Below the pieces are notes generated by a model, which did no database searches, had not been told where the DNA came from, and saw nothing but the letters and a program-made list of their open reading frames with translations. From Sindora glabra (Eukaryota; Streptophyta; Magnoliopsida; Fabales; Fabaceae), in the NCBI GenBank assembly GCA_020226215.1, contig CM035228.1, forward strand, positions 983,901 to 1,047,900: a stretch of 64,000 bases of DNA, read 5' to 3'. Below, piece after piece: positions 36,660-49,379 of this stretch. Every line of letters starts with the position of its first letter. Position 1 is the first letter of the stretch. Made by a program: the position numbers and the translations under genes.

Positions 36660-39140
36660 TTTTACGGATATTCAAACCGTATTTCTAGCCAATACTTTAA
36701 TTACAATTCTATATGAATGTCTTATATACTTTTTATAGTTACTTCATGAATGTTTGGTTTGTATTGTTTAAATATTTATCATTAATAGTTCTAACCTTTT
36801 CATCATTCACATTTTTAATCTTATAATTGCTCCTATTAAGATACTTAATAATTATAATTGATATTTCCTAATAAGGTGACTTTTTCCCATAATTTGATTT
36901 AACTTATATTAGCAAAATAAACTTTCAAACTAATTAACCTTAGGAAAACCTCTTTTCCTTATTATGTTTATTATAATGTTTGGCTAATTTTTCTTTATTA
37001 TATACTAAAGCATGTAAAGCATACCAACACGCCTCATTTAATTCTTCTAATTCACTAAGCACCAAGTTATGATTATTACATTGTGATAATTCATTTTATT
37101 TTTATATTGTTGAGGCTTGCATTGTCATTTTGATTGGTAGCACTGCATTATGTCCATAATTTATAAGAAGCAACTCTATTTGAACCCTATAATGAATCCA
37201 AATTGTTTAAAATACATTTTCAAGGCTAATTTCTAAGATATTTAATTAGCATCTTTCTTAATCAAATTGATGATTAATTTATTAGCAACTTCAACTTATC
37301 CATTGGCTTAAGTATAATATGGTGTAGATGTTAGCATTTTAATTCTCCTTGATTAATTTTTAACATTTTAACTTATGAACATAGTTCCATGATTTGTTGT
37401 TATTGTTTCAAGTAGATCAAATCTACACATTATTTATTCTCTAAAAAATTGACCATATTTACTTTTTTAATCTCTTTAAATGTGGTTACTTTGACCTATT
37501 TGGATAAGTAATCTATAGTTACTAAAATGAAATGGTAACCCCTAATTAAAGGAAGGTTTTGCCTTTCTAATAATGTCTGAGGCCTAACCTTTGAATGGCT
37601 AAAATTTAATTATATATTTTAGCTTGGAAGCCAGTATCTTTTGAATCAATCTATACTTTTAGCATTCCTTATAGCCCTTAGCATAGTTTATATAATTTTT
37701 AATCATTTGTGACTAGTATAACCCATGTCTAATTAAGACTATTTCATTTTTGTTTTGGTCTAATAAGCTTTGCATACTCTTTCGTGGACTTTTTCCATGG
37801 TCAAAATATCTTTAACTTCATTTATACACTTAAGCATTTATCTTTTGAAGCCTTTTTTGTACAAGTTACCATCCACCAATATAAACTTCAAAGCTTTTGT
37901 TCTAATTATTTAACTTGTATCATTAAATAAGTTATTAAGATATCCAAGGGTGTTCTATAATATGTTATTGTATTGTTAGCACATGCATATAATACCTTTA
38001 TGATCTCTACTAGCTTGAGATATGCTTAGTTTATAATTAATTCAGCCATTTTTAAATTACTAATCTTGTACCCTAAAGCTATTTAAGCTAAATTATTAGC
38101 TTTTTCATTTTTCTATTCTAGAAATGTTTTTAATGACCACATCATCAAACTCATATAGTAATCTAGTCGAAAGAGCCAAATACTTAGTCATATTAGAATT
38201 CATACATTTATATTTTCATGAGATTTGTTTAATATTTAGTTATAAATTCTTATAAATTTTGAAATTACGTGCTTTTTGCTCCAACGATAATTCTAAGCTG
38301 ATTATTAATGCTTCGTATTCGACCTTATTATTCAAGCATATTGTATCTAATAAAAACATGAATTTGAATGGTTGATTTTATTGTGTTATGATTAATATCC
38401 CCACACTAGCACCATTTTTATGGTAAGAACTAGCAAAATATAATATCTAGTATTTTTAACTAACCAAATTAATTAGTTGTTCATGATGTTTTAGGGTTTA
38501 CGATTTAGAGTTTAATGACCACATTATCAAACTCATATAGTAATTTAGTTGAAATAGCCAAATACTTAGTCATATTAGAATTCATACATTTATATTTTCA
38601 TGACATTTGTTTAATATTTAGTTATAAATTCTTATATATTTTGAAATTACGTGCCTTTTGCTCTAACAATAATTCTAAACTGATTATCAATGCTTCGTAT
38701 TTAACCTTATTATTCAAGCATATTATATCTAATAAAAACATAAATTTGAATGGTTAATTTTATGGTGTTATGATTAATATCCCCACACTAGAACTATTTT
38801 TATGATAAGAACTAGCAAAATATAATATCTAGTATTTTTAACTAACCAAATTAATTAGTTGTTCATGTTGTTTTACTATGAAGTTAGAAATAACTTAGCT
38901 TTCTATTACTTTTAAAGGGCAATATTGTAAAGCAAATTCTCTTAGGCTTAAAGCCTATTTTCCTACTTGGCCATGTATTAAAGGCCATGCTATTATGAAT
39001 TTTAGGATATTAGTTTTGGTTAACACTAAAATAATAGTCAATAATAAATAATACCTAAGTTTAGAATGTGAGAAATATAAAGCAAGGCATAATTTTTCAA
39101 TTACTGGATACTTCTATTGATTACATTTAACATTATAACT
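36660..39140 (-). pseudogene. Inverted RNase H and integrase of the Tat-lineage element
   Basis: The minus strand from about 39,120 downward reads KYPVIEKLCLALYFSHSKL, FALQYCPLKVIES, then the plant-type RNase H region with KVEYEALIISLELSLEQ and KYLALSTRLLYEFDDVVIK (this part is present twice). The integrase follows: YHFILVTIDYLSK, VTTFKEIKKVNMVNFL, ITTNHGTMF (Asp lost from the usual TDNG), STPYYTQANG-like and VEVANKLIINLIKK, and a C-terminal part near 36,750-36,900 (SHLIRKYQL). The order RNase H then integrase is normal; only the strand is wrong relative to gag-PR-RT. All domains have stops. Confidence 0.82.
38137..38872 (-). repeat. Tandem duplication of about 380 bp within RNase H
   Basis: 38,137-38,492 and 38,517-38,872 are direct copies offset by 380 bp, differing at scattered positions (for example AATCTAGTCGAAAGAGCC versus AATTTAGTTGAAATAGCC). 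Copy 2 has more C-to-T changes. Confidence 0.88.
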
Positions 39141-39149
39141 AAACTAGCC

Positions 39150-40330
39150 AAAAAATACATTTATAAATTCTTGAAAGGAGATCTAAAATTAACCTTAATA
39201 TTCTTCCATTTCACTACAATCAAAGATCTTAAGTTGAACATGGCTTTATATTCTTCTTCCATTGTAGATATCTTAGCATCAGTTAAAGCTTCTCTTTTCT
39301 TTTCTATCAAAGCTTTTATTCTTTTAACTTCACAGCTTGTAATTCAAACTCTAAAGCTAGTTAAGCTCCTTCAAGCTATCTTAATTTTTGCTAAAGTTAG
39401 CAAACTTTCTCCTTTAAAGTTAAAGTTCTATCATGACAAGCTCGACTCTTCTTAGCAAAAATTTTTCAACACTATTCACCAAGTTTATAAAAGTCAATTA
39501 ACTCCTACTTATGTTAATTAAGAGATTAATAAGCTTTTTTTATAATCAAAGTTTTATTTGGATTTTCCAACATAGAAAAGAAATTTTTTGCTAAGTCGAG
39601 AATGTAAAACTTGAAGCTTATGATAATTTGAGGGTCCAAGTTTGTAATATTCTTTAAAAGTTTCAAGCTTAACTCGAGCTTCTTTTGCTTTTCTATGTTT
39701 TCAAATAAAAAGCTTAAATACTAATCAAGAATTTCCTTTAGTATGGTTACAACAACTTTGATTTCTTTCATCCATTGCTAATCATGAATGAAATTTTTAA
39801 TTGTTTAGGCAATGGATTAGGCACATGAAGTTGAATGACTAACCCTAAAAATTAAAGAATTCAAAATACTAAATAGGTCTTTATTGCTTTCATCCTTATG
39901 ATTATAAGTTTAACCTATAAAATTATAACTGATACCTAATTAATCATGTTCTATCAAGTTAGGCAAAACATTTAGATATTCTAGGTCATTAACTTCTAAG
40001 TCACCTTCAAAATCTAACTATTTCTCCTATTAACTAATTGTTAAATAATGCATGACATCAAGTTGTTCATCTTCATTACCTTGGCCTATAAACTTTTATG
40101 ATTGCACATCCTGAATCGATTTAGTTAAAGCAGTCTTGGTAGGAGCTATAGATGGGTTATCGATTGGTTATTGTTAGGGTTGGACTATTGCTACTTTTCG
40201 ATTTGGATCAAAAGCTTTCTTAGTGGTTGCAAGAAGTTTTTCTACCATTGGTTATTAAGTTTCATTCTTTGGAACCTTTGGAGTCAAATCATGAGTATCT
40301 AAGTGAAAGTTAAAAAAGTTCGCTTAGATT
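39150..40330 (-). pseudogene. Antisense additional ORF of the Tat element, PMD-protein-like tail
   Basis: Minus-strand frames give HKDESNKDLFSILNSLIFRV, HDxQWMKEIKVVVTILKEIL, LELSLKLLKNITNLDP, FFSMLENPNKTL and a Lys/Glu-rich, probably coiled-coil stretch (LIEKKREALTDAKISTMEEE). This layout resembles the C-terminal region of PMD-family proteins carried as extra ORFs by some Tat-lineage retrotransposons, usually antisense between pol and the 3' LTR. That is the position seen here if the RNase H-integrase block is put back mentally into its normal orientation. Many stops. The family link rests on pattern memory and is moderate; the existence of a decayed coding region is better supported. Confidence 0.5.
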
Positions 40331-40347
40331 CAATTACGAAAATATTA

Positions 40348-41544
40348 AGGGGTTATTTGGTTCGTGAAATCTTACATTTTCAAGAAAGTATACATTATCG
40401 AAAATTTGATTCCTAAGTATGTGATTCTTGGGAATGTAAGACTCTTATATATGGTTCAACACAAATATTTCTGAGAATATTTTTTTCATTTGATTTACAC
40501 TTTATATTCTCAAGAATCTTATTACCTTTTAAAAAAAATATCCTTATTAATTTTTGTTATAAATTGAAATAAATTATAAATTTATTTAAAAATATATGAA
40601 AAAAAGACTTTTATAGACTTAATAAATTAACAATTTAAATTATATTTGATTAAAATAAAATAAAGAATTTAATATATAAAATATTAAAATTTTTAAGAAT
40701 TTGAATTTGAATTTTTATATAATTAATTATGTAAAATAAATAAAATATTTCTCCTTTCTTAACAAAAAAATTTTATTTTCCTCAAAAGAAAATAAGAAAG
40801 AAAGAAGAGAACTAGTCTCTTTTAAATTTAAATTGAAAAAAATAAAAATTTTTAAATTTTTAAATAATTAAAATATGAATTAATTCAAATTATATGAATT
40901 AATTTATTTATAATCTCAATTCTTATAATCTTAACTAAAATATGTATAAAATATTTTATATTTATATTAGATTATTATTAGTTTTTAATATTATATTTCA
41001 AATTAAATTATATATATAAATATTTTAAATAAGTTATCATTTTAATATAAAATTTTAATTGAATTAATTATATATTATATTTTTATAAAATTATTTTAAA
41101 ATTAAAATTAAAATTTATTTATTTAAATTTTATTAATATTTTTATATTGAAATTTAAGAATTATACTTCATATTAAATCTATATAAATTAGAATTTGATT
41201 AATGTTCTATAACTCATTGCTAATATCTAGAATATTAAAAAAATTTATTTATAAAATTAAAATTAAAAATAGAAAATATAAGTTAAAATTAAAAAATAAA
41301 AATAAAAAATTTTTAGATTAAAACAAGGGTATAAAAGAATGGGAATAAAATTATCTTTTAACTTTAGTATCCACATTCTCATAAAATGGAAATGTGAGAT
41401 ACTCACCTCCCCCATGAGAATATTTAGGGAGAATATTGGGCACCAAATAAATTTTTCAAAAATTTGAATCAAAGATGGAATATCACATTCCTAAAAAAAT
41501 ATTCTTGGGAATGTGAGAAACATTCCGTGAACCAAACGCCCTCT
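40348..41544. mobile_element. 1.2-kb terminal-inverted-repeat element in the Tat interior
   Basis: Ends AGGGGTTATTTGGTTCGTG and, inverted, AGAGGGCGTTTGGTTCACG. GGAATGTGA/TCACATTCC-type motifs are repeated inward on both sides and the interior is extremely AT-rich. Flanking 8-mers AAATATTA and AAAAGTTA agree at 6 of 8, which would fit hAT, but PIF/Harbinger is not excluded. No transposase. Confidence 0.75.
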
Positions 41545-42792
41545 AAAAGTTATTCAATAACTTAAAAATGGGAATAATAATAATAAATAAAGGAAAAAAA
41601 GAAAGTAAATAGTTGAAAGCTAAGAAATAATATACTTTAGTGGGTTTAGATGTGTGGAGATTTCTTGGTTTAGCTAAAAAATAAACTTAGGGCATAAAAG
41701 GCTAGCTTTAGGTATCTACCAAAGTTGTAAATGAAAATACATTATAAATAGTTAAAGTCTTCCATGAAACTTTTCAACTTAGGGCTTGTTATCTCATCCT
41801 TAACTAATTGATTGCTAGCAATAATTGATTTATTTTTCTTAGACCTAGAATATTTTCTTTTTTAGGTATGGATATCAACTTTATCCTCTTTTGGAAACAT
41901 TTAGTTAGCCTTTTCATGTTTTTTCCTTAATTATTCAGCTTTTTGAGTAGTTATTTCACGTTAATCATAGTTCTAAAGATATAGCCTTGAGGTATGGCCA
42001 AACCTTCAGCCAAAAGATGAAGTTAGTATTTTAAATTAGTGCTAACAATAATAAGTTGCAAGAAAAGGGTTCAAATTTTCCTAATTACCTAACATCAAAG
42101 CTCAAGACAAAGTTTTAACTAACTTAATTATCCTATCTAAAGTGTAAGGAAAAAAATATGCATTCGTCATTCTAGGAGTTTGTTTATTTAATCTTTCGAG
42201 TCTTATATATTTAGCTAAGTTAAATGGAGCATTTAGTAAAGGTACTAATTTAGGTCAAAATAGAGGTTTAACTAAAATTAATTAAGAACTAGGATTTTTT
42301 ATAAAGGCATTAAAAAAAACCTTCTTTTAAAAAGTGGTTTCATAAGCATCCCTTTCATTTTTTAAAGTCTTTTAGTTTCTCAAAGCATAAAATTTATACA
42401 TATAAAATCATATTCAACTTTGTAATATTTTTCAAAAGTTAAAATCTCATAATAATACATGCCTGCTATTTTCTTTGAAACCTCTATTGTCTATATAGAA
42501 GTAATATAAGTCAATTTTTCATCAATGGTCGTGTTGAAAGATTTATTGGTCTAGTTGAACCACTAGTTTTTAAAGGAATAGGTGTATGCATGATAAGGAC
42601 AAAGATTGTATAGTTCAAAATGTTTAACTAAAGATTTGTTAAGGTAATCGATGGTAGGTATTTCTAGCATTTTCAAATTATATCTTTAAAAAGCTTTATT
42701 AATAGGGTTGAAGAAATGGCCTTAGATGAACTCAAACTAATGGGCTAAGGTGTTAGATAAAACTTTATAATTTGAAAATGCATGCACATAAG
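41545..42792. mobile_element. Tat interior, probably further decayed additional-ORF sequence
   Basis: Interrupted frames on the minus strand (for example around 42,480-42,560: SKKIAGMYYYEILTFEKYY) suggest the upstream part of the antisense ORF. No domain can be named with confidence. Confidence 0.35.
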
Positions 42793-44393
42793 TGTAAGGA
42801 ATTCGGATTATCATATGCAGTGAAAATTCAAAATTTTGATCCGAATTCTACCTAGGATCCATGCAAAAAGTATAAATCAATTATTAGGGTTTTATCTATT
42901 GGGCACTCGTATTTCTACTGATCAAAACTTGAGAGCGGATGAATCAAACGCCGGTCGGAAGGTACAACATTTCTACGGTATCCACACGGAGTGAACAACG
43001 ACCTCTCACCCTCCATGAATCTGCTAGGATGCGTTTCTCTCTCTAGGAACTAGGATTTTGATGTTTTCTGAGTGATTTAGGATTTTAGGAAGTCTATGAG
43101 CGTGTCCTTAATATGCTGCCCTCAAGCCGCCTTTTATAGAACTTAGGCAAGCCACAATCCTAATCCTACTAGGATAATGCTTCTAAAATTCTAATCACAC
43201 TTAACAACTCATTTTATCCTTATCCTAGAGATAATGATGAGAGATATGACTTATCTATTAATTAGCTAACATTAGATAATATTATCTCATAATATAGATA
43301 TCTTAATATTAGATAATTGCATATAGTTATCAAATATCAAAATAATATTATCTCATAATATATTTATCTAATATCTGATAACGTAATTATTTGATATTAC
43401 TTTAATATTAAATAATATCACATAATATATATATATATATTACGTGAATTTATTATTCTTAATAATATATATGCACGAAAATAAGTCCAATTAATTGGAT
43501 ATTAATATAATTAAAGTTCAATTAATTATTATTTTATTCATACTCCTTTTGTGTGACCCTATAGGTTCTTACTACGTTGACAATGACTCATTATTGAGCC
43601 ATAAATAGTAAGCAGTATCTAGCAATACATCACTGCCACTCAAGTAGTAAGAATGTCTGTGATTCGACATTCACCTAATACATGATCAATGTTTTGCATC
43701 ATTACCCTTTTGTAATAATATCCAAATTGAACTGGAGGCATGAAATGTGTCATTCTCGTCAATGTTCAATTTATATTTCTTGATACTGAGTAGACTTAAA
43801 ATAAATTATTAATATCACATATTAATTCAATTAAGCATGGCCATGTATTTCTAAGTTTCACTCAATCAAGGGGCCCAAGGATATTTCTCTTTTATACAAG
43901 AGTAACAAAATTCCATCTACATCACTCACTTCCCTCTACACGATTTATGACACACCCAATCAATGCCCTACTTGTCATCCTGATTAAAGGTGACATAGGA
44001 TGATATTAAAGTGAGTAATTCCTCATGTAGGGAACCGTAATGACTTCAGGTCAAAGGTTTATGTGTATTTGTGATCATATGAGAATAACTTATGACACGT
44101 CTATCCATGCAATATTCTCATAATGGGTCAGTCCAGTACATTGTTCACTAGTAATGTACTCATATATTGACTTGATATGATATATCTATGATTCGTAATA
44201 ATACTTGACTAGGGGCATTTTAGGAATAGCGAATCTATTCCAAGGATAATTATTATATTAAGTTATAAATTATGCATAATAATAATAAAATTATAAAAAT
44301 AAAATATAATAATTGAATTGCCCAAAATAAAACATAATATATTATGTATAACTTCAATCATCTATATGATTGGTTCTAAGACACACACTAATA
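42793..44393 (-). mobile_element. 1.6-kb solo LTR with 5-bp target duplication
   Basis: The plus strand begins TGTAAGGAATTCGG; read on the minus strand the element begins TATTAGTGTGTGTCTTAGAA and ends CCGAATTCCTTACA. The first dinucleotide is probably a decayed TG. ATAAG flanks it at 42,788-42,792 and 44,394-44,398. It is less AT-rich than its surroundings and has no coding region, consistent with a solo LTR left by recombination. It interrupts the Tat element and so is younger than it. Confidence 0.78.
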
Positions 44394-44398
44394 ATAAG

Positions 44399-45651
44399 GC
44401 ACGCAACTTAAAAGCAATTGAAAGACATAAAAATTTCGACTAAACTTAGACACTTTTAAGATCAGTTAAATTAGAAGGTGACTTAAACCATTCAGCACCT
44501 CTAAAATGGGAAAAGAAAAGACTAAATCTTTTCATAGGATGGTTAGCAAATAAAGTGTAAAGAGAAGGAAAAAAGTACTTGAATAGTTCTATATGGGATT
44601 TCAACCTAAAATTTCATTTTAACTTACCACAAACCAATTGAATTTTTTCTACTAGAAACTTTACCAAATCCTTTTTAATTACTTGATATTGTTCTAAAAC
44701 ATAGCAATCAACCATAATTGAAAAACCCAAAGTGGACCCCTAAATTTGAAAATGACTTGCTTTGTTTTAAATATCCAATACATAAGTTGACATTGTCAAA
44801 AATATAAATTAACACTAAAGAAGCTCGTATGACTTTTTGACTTTTATAAACGATTACAACTATAAGGATGAAAAAAGAGAAAACTTTTAAAAAAGGAATA
44901 CACTATAAATGCTTATATAACTAAAAAATAAAAAATGTAATATGTTTAACATCACTAATAGCTAAACCATCTAACTTTTTAAAAATGTTAACAAAAATGT
45001 TGTAAGCCAAATTATTTGATATGACTGAGACTATAACTTTATATGTTGTAATTTAAGGTACTAGGAAAGGGGTTATGGTCTCACTTATCGAGTTGAACCT
45101 TGTAAGAGCTAAAACTTCAAAGACAAAAAGACCTATCTTGTCATAAAAAACATTGAGAGAATTAGTCAAAGATAACTAGAATATGATGGCCATGTCTAAT
45201 ATAGGGGTGTTAACTTTAATAAGAAGCCTATAAAGTTGAATAGTTTCAAAAATACCAATATATTTTTAGAATTCGCTCTTAGCTTGTTGTACACGATCAA
45301 ACTATAAAATATAATTGACTGTAGAACTAGTTAAAGGATAAAAGCAATTATGGAAAGTCTTGTTCTCCTTATTTACCTAAGGGTAAATAGGGATTGAATT
45401 TTTATTAAATAAAATACCAAGGCCAAAAAAAGGAGTGAAGTCATTAAGAGAAGAGATGAGGGGACCAAAGTAAAAGCACGGTGGTTCACCATCTTTAATA
45501 GTGAAATTGGAATATTGAAAAAGTACCTAAAGCTTTAGAATCTTAAAATTATGCAAAGATGGATTAATAACACTGATGAAATTTGAAACATAAGTTAATT
45601 AATCATGAGATTTAAATTAAGTTATCATGGTGAAAATAAAAAAATAAAGAT
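44399..45651. mobile_element. Tat interior, unassigned
   Basis: AT-rich, no domain recognised. It lies between the solo LTR and the inverted LTR-like pair and is presumably the 3' untranslated part of the Tat element. Confidence 0.4.
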
Positions 45652-47225
45652 GCATGGTGTACAAAATTTTATCTATATTATTTTTTTCTATTTTTTATCT
45701 TTTAATATATTATATATACTTAATTTTATAGAATTGACCTTAGTATATAATTTAGGTGTTGGTCTTTTAATGTCTTGAAATTGTTTAGTTAATATTGAAT
45801 TTTTACACTATTTCATATTTTTAACTATAACTTGAGTTCTAGATATTAGTTTTTGAATAATCTTTATATCATTGAAAAGCTTAAAAGAAGCTTTACAATT
45901 TTCATGTTTTGGTTTAAGTACATTTTAGATGTCTAAAAGGTTAAATTTAGCTAAGAAGTTAATGCTCTATTTTTATATAAGTTAAGCTAGTTTCGATTTT
46001 TAAGTCATATCTAGAGTTATAGAGATCCAATTATAATGAAATAGTACCTAAAGTTTCTTAATACCTAACTCTACAACTTTCATGTTTATAGTTTAGTGAA
46101 ACTATGTAGTTTTGAAGGTCTTATAATAGCTAGAACTTGAACTTATGAGATTTTACTATAGTAATTCTTGCAGTATTTTATTTTTTAAATTAATTTTTAG
46201 GCTTCTAAAATTAGTAAAGCCCTATTCCTTGTAACTTTAGGAGGCACATGATCTCAGTCCACTAGGTTTTAGAGGATAGGAAATCAGATATTAAACTTTG
46301 TGCCTTCAAAGGTAAGATTACTTGTATATAATTTTTACACAACTTTAAATAGTAACTTTTCTCCTTTCCAAGTTTCTTTTTTCCAGCCATAGAAGGCTAA
46401 GTTCCTAATTAATTTAAGAAATTTGAGAATTATCTTTATTTGAATTACTAGATTTTAAGTTCTAATGTTAACTTTTTCTAATTAATTTTTCTCTTTTCTT
46501 TATTCTTTATTATGATTACTTAGAATTGCATGTTGAATGCTAATTTTGTATAATTTGTATTCAACCTTGTGATATTTAATGTTTATCTATTTTAATATTG
46601 AAATGTGATTAGTTAATTATGATTTTTTTCACATAGGAATAGAGGATTGAATAATTAAATTAGAGATTCTTGATTTAATCCTTCATTTCAGTTAAATTCT
46701 ATTTTCAAATCAATTTTGATTTAACTTTATGAATTATAACGATTGCTTAATTTTGCTAATTTTAATTAATTAAACCTTAGATTATTATTTAACATAGAAT
46801 TCATGAATCATTACAAGAGTTCTATATGATTCTATATTGAAAAATTAATTGGAATTGTTAATTAATTTGTGATCTTTGATTAATCCATTAAGAGCTTTTA
46901 AATATTTGAATTAATTGTTTTATTGTATAGATTTTCTGTCTTTCTATATTATTTCTATATTGTATTTCTGTTAGAACATTATATTTAAATTTCAAATCAA
47001 AACCCTCTATTAGTTCTATTTAAATTCTTATATATTACTTGCATCTTGTTTTGTTTTACATTCTGCTTGCATTCTATCTATATTTTATTTGTAATCAAAG
47101 TTAGTAAATCATTGTGATAAGATATATTAAGTGAATCACTAGAGTTCGACTTAGTTTATCACCCCTTATTGTAAATTTTTTTATCAAATCAGTATTCTAA
47201 TTTTAATTATGTTGTGATGTATATT
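45652..47225 (+). repeat. LTR-like copy A (about 1.57 kb)
   Basis: Runs from TGCATGGTGTACAAAATTTT to about TTATGTTGTGATGTA and matches the complement of 47,810-49,372 along its whole length. Shared stretches include TTTTATCTATATTATTTT, ATATACTTAATTTTATA and AGTTAGTAAAT.ATTGT. No coding capacity. The TG start, GATGCA-type ends and length suggest an LTR. Confidence 0.68.
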
Positions 47226-47809
47226 TACTGCACAAGCTTGGAAAGAAGAAAATAAAGGTAAAATAGAGAGTTTAGATGCAAGCTAATCAAAGTATTAAAA
47301 ATTTAAAAGTGAAAAATGAGGATGAGATAGGCATCTAAAGAGTGTAATCCTTGAAATTATCAATGCTATTAAAAAAAGGGTCATGATAAGGGTGGCCCAT
47401 TGTAATTGATTAACATTAGAAAGTCGTGAAAGTTTAAATTTTTGTTCATATTGCATAATGGTGCATGCAAAAGGACATGACAATGGATTGATGCGTAGAT
47501 CACTCTTGAAAAGCTAGTGTGCTAACAATAGATCTAAAAAGATAAAGTCATTAAGAGAAAAGAAAAAATCAGCATGATAGGACAATGTCATTTCAACAAA
47601 TAACCCTTTTAACTTTGCCAAGTAATTTGAGCAGTCTCACTAGTTAAAACTTGTAAGTTGAATCCATTATTTTTTTACTCACAGCAAATATGCACCCTTA
47701 CCTATTCTCACTTGTTCGACCTTGCTTAAAGGTCAATGAGAATAGAAAAAAAGGTAAGTTAATTCCTCTTCAACTTTATGTTCTAAGTAACTAAACAAGG
47801 GAATCTTGA

Positions 47810-49372
47810 TGCGTGCTACAACACATTAAAATTAAATATTAATAATTAATAAAAAAATTTGCAATATAAGAAAATAATCAGGCAAAACCCTTAATGATCT
47901 ATTATATATGTCCTTTACAATAATTTACTAACTATGATTATAAGCAAAATGCAAACAGAACATGGACAAAATGCAAAATAAAAATGCAAACAAAAATAAA
48001 ATAGAACAGAATGCATGAATAATGCAAGAATGTATGTAAAAAATAAAATAAGACAAAATGAATGCAAATAAAATCAAATTAGGGGGTTTAAATTAAAGTT
48101 GAAATAAAGCTAACAAAAGTAGAATGCAGTAGTAATATAGAAAGAAAATCAATGTAAAAATATAGTTAATTCAAGGATTTAAGAACTTTTGTGTGAATCA
48201 ATAATTGATCATAATTTAATTAACAATTTCAATTTATTTTTTAACCTTGAATTATTCGAGATTTTACAATAATTTATGAATATTAAGCTAAACAATCATC
48301 TAAAATTTGATCAATTAAGATTAGTTGAATTAAACAATCACTAAAATCTATAAAGTCATACCAAAATTGAATTAAAAATTAAATTCAATTGAATTGAAGA
48401 ATTAAACTAGAAACCTCTAATTTAATCTCTCAACTCTTTATTCTTATATAAAAAATCATGATTAACTAACCATAATTCAATACTAAAATAAATAAATATT
48501 AGAAATCAGAAGGTTGAATATAATTTATACCAAACCAATATTTAACTCATACATTCCAAGTAATCAGCATAATAAATAAAGGAAAAAATAAAATTAATTA
48601 GAAAATATTAACATTATAGTTTAAGATCTTATAATTTAAATAAAGATGAATCTCAAATTTTTTAAATTAATTAGAAATCTAACCTTTCATGGCGACGAAG
48701 AAGCTTAAAGAAAGAAAAAGTTACTGTCTAGAATTTTGTGTAAGTGTTATCTTAGCTTTGAAAACATAAAACCCTATATTTGATTTCCTTCAACTACTAA
48801 ACTTAATATACTAAGATCATATGCCTCCTAGGATTACAAAGAATAGGACCTTACTAATTTTAGAAATTCAGAACTTAATTTATAAAATAATGCACTACAA
48901 AAGTTACTGTAATAAAATCTCATAAACTAGAATTCTATCCAATGTAAGACCATTAAAACTATATAATTTCACTAAATTTCAAACATGAAATCGTTAGTCT
49001 AGGAGCATTAATTTTACCTTAATTGGACTTTTAAAGCTCTAGATATAATCTAAAAATCAAAACTGATTCATCTTGGACAGAAAAAAGCATCAACTTCTTA
49101 GTTATATTAAACCTTCTAAGTATCCAAACTGCACTTTGACTAGAACATGGAACTTGTAAAGTTTCCTCTAAACTTTTCAATGAGATGAAAATCACTTAAA
49201 TTCGATATTTAGAGCTCAATATATATCCAAAAATTCAAAATTAATCGAATAATTTCAAACATTGTAAAATTAACCCTCAATTACATAACAAGACCAATTT
49301 TATAAAATTAAGTATATGTAATATATTAAGAGGCATAAAATAAAAGAAAATAATATAGATAAAATCGTGCCT
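47810..49372 (-). repeat. LTR-like copy B, inverted relative to copy A
   Basis: Inverted partner of 45,652-47,225, separated from it by about 585 bp of unrelated AT-rich sequence (47,226-47,809). Its outer end nearly abuts the 3' LTR of the Tat element at 49,380. The minus strand ends TGTAGCACGCATCA. Confidence 0.68.
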
Positions 49373-49379
49373 AAGCTTT

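Noticed and set aside
36660..39140. A second, independent Ty3/gypsy element on the minus strand
   Set aside because: The minus-strand segment begins exactly where the plus-strand pol stops and contains no RT of its own. An inversion within one element is simpler.
39117..39455. 112-residue plus-strand open frame
   Set aside because: It overlaps the minus-strand coding remnant, whose sequence makes more sense; the plus frame is a shadow.
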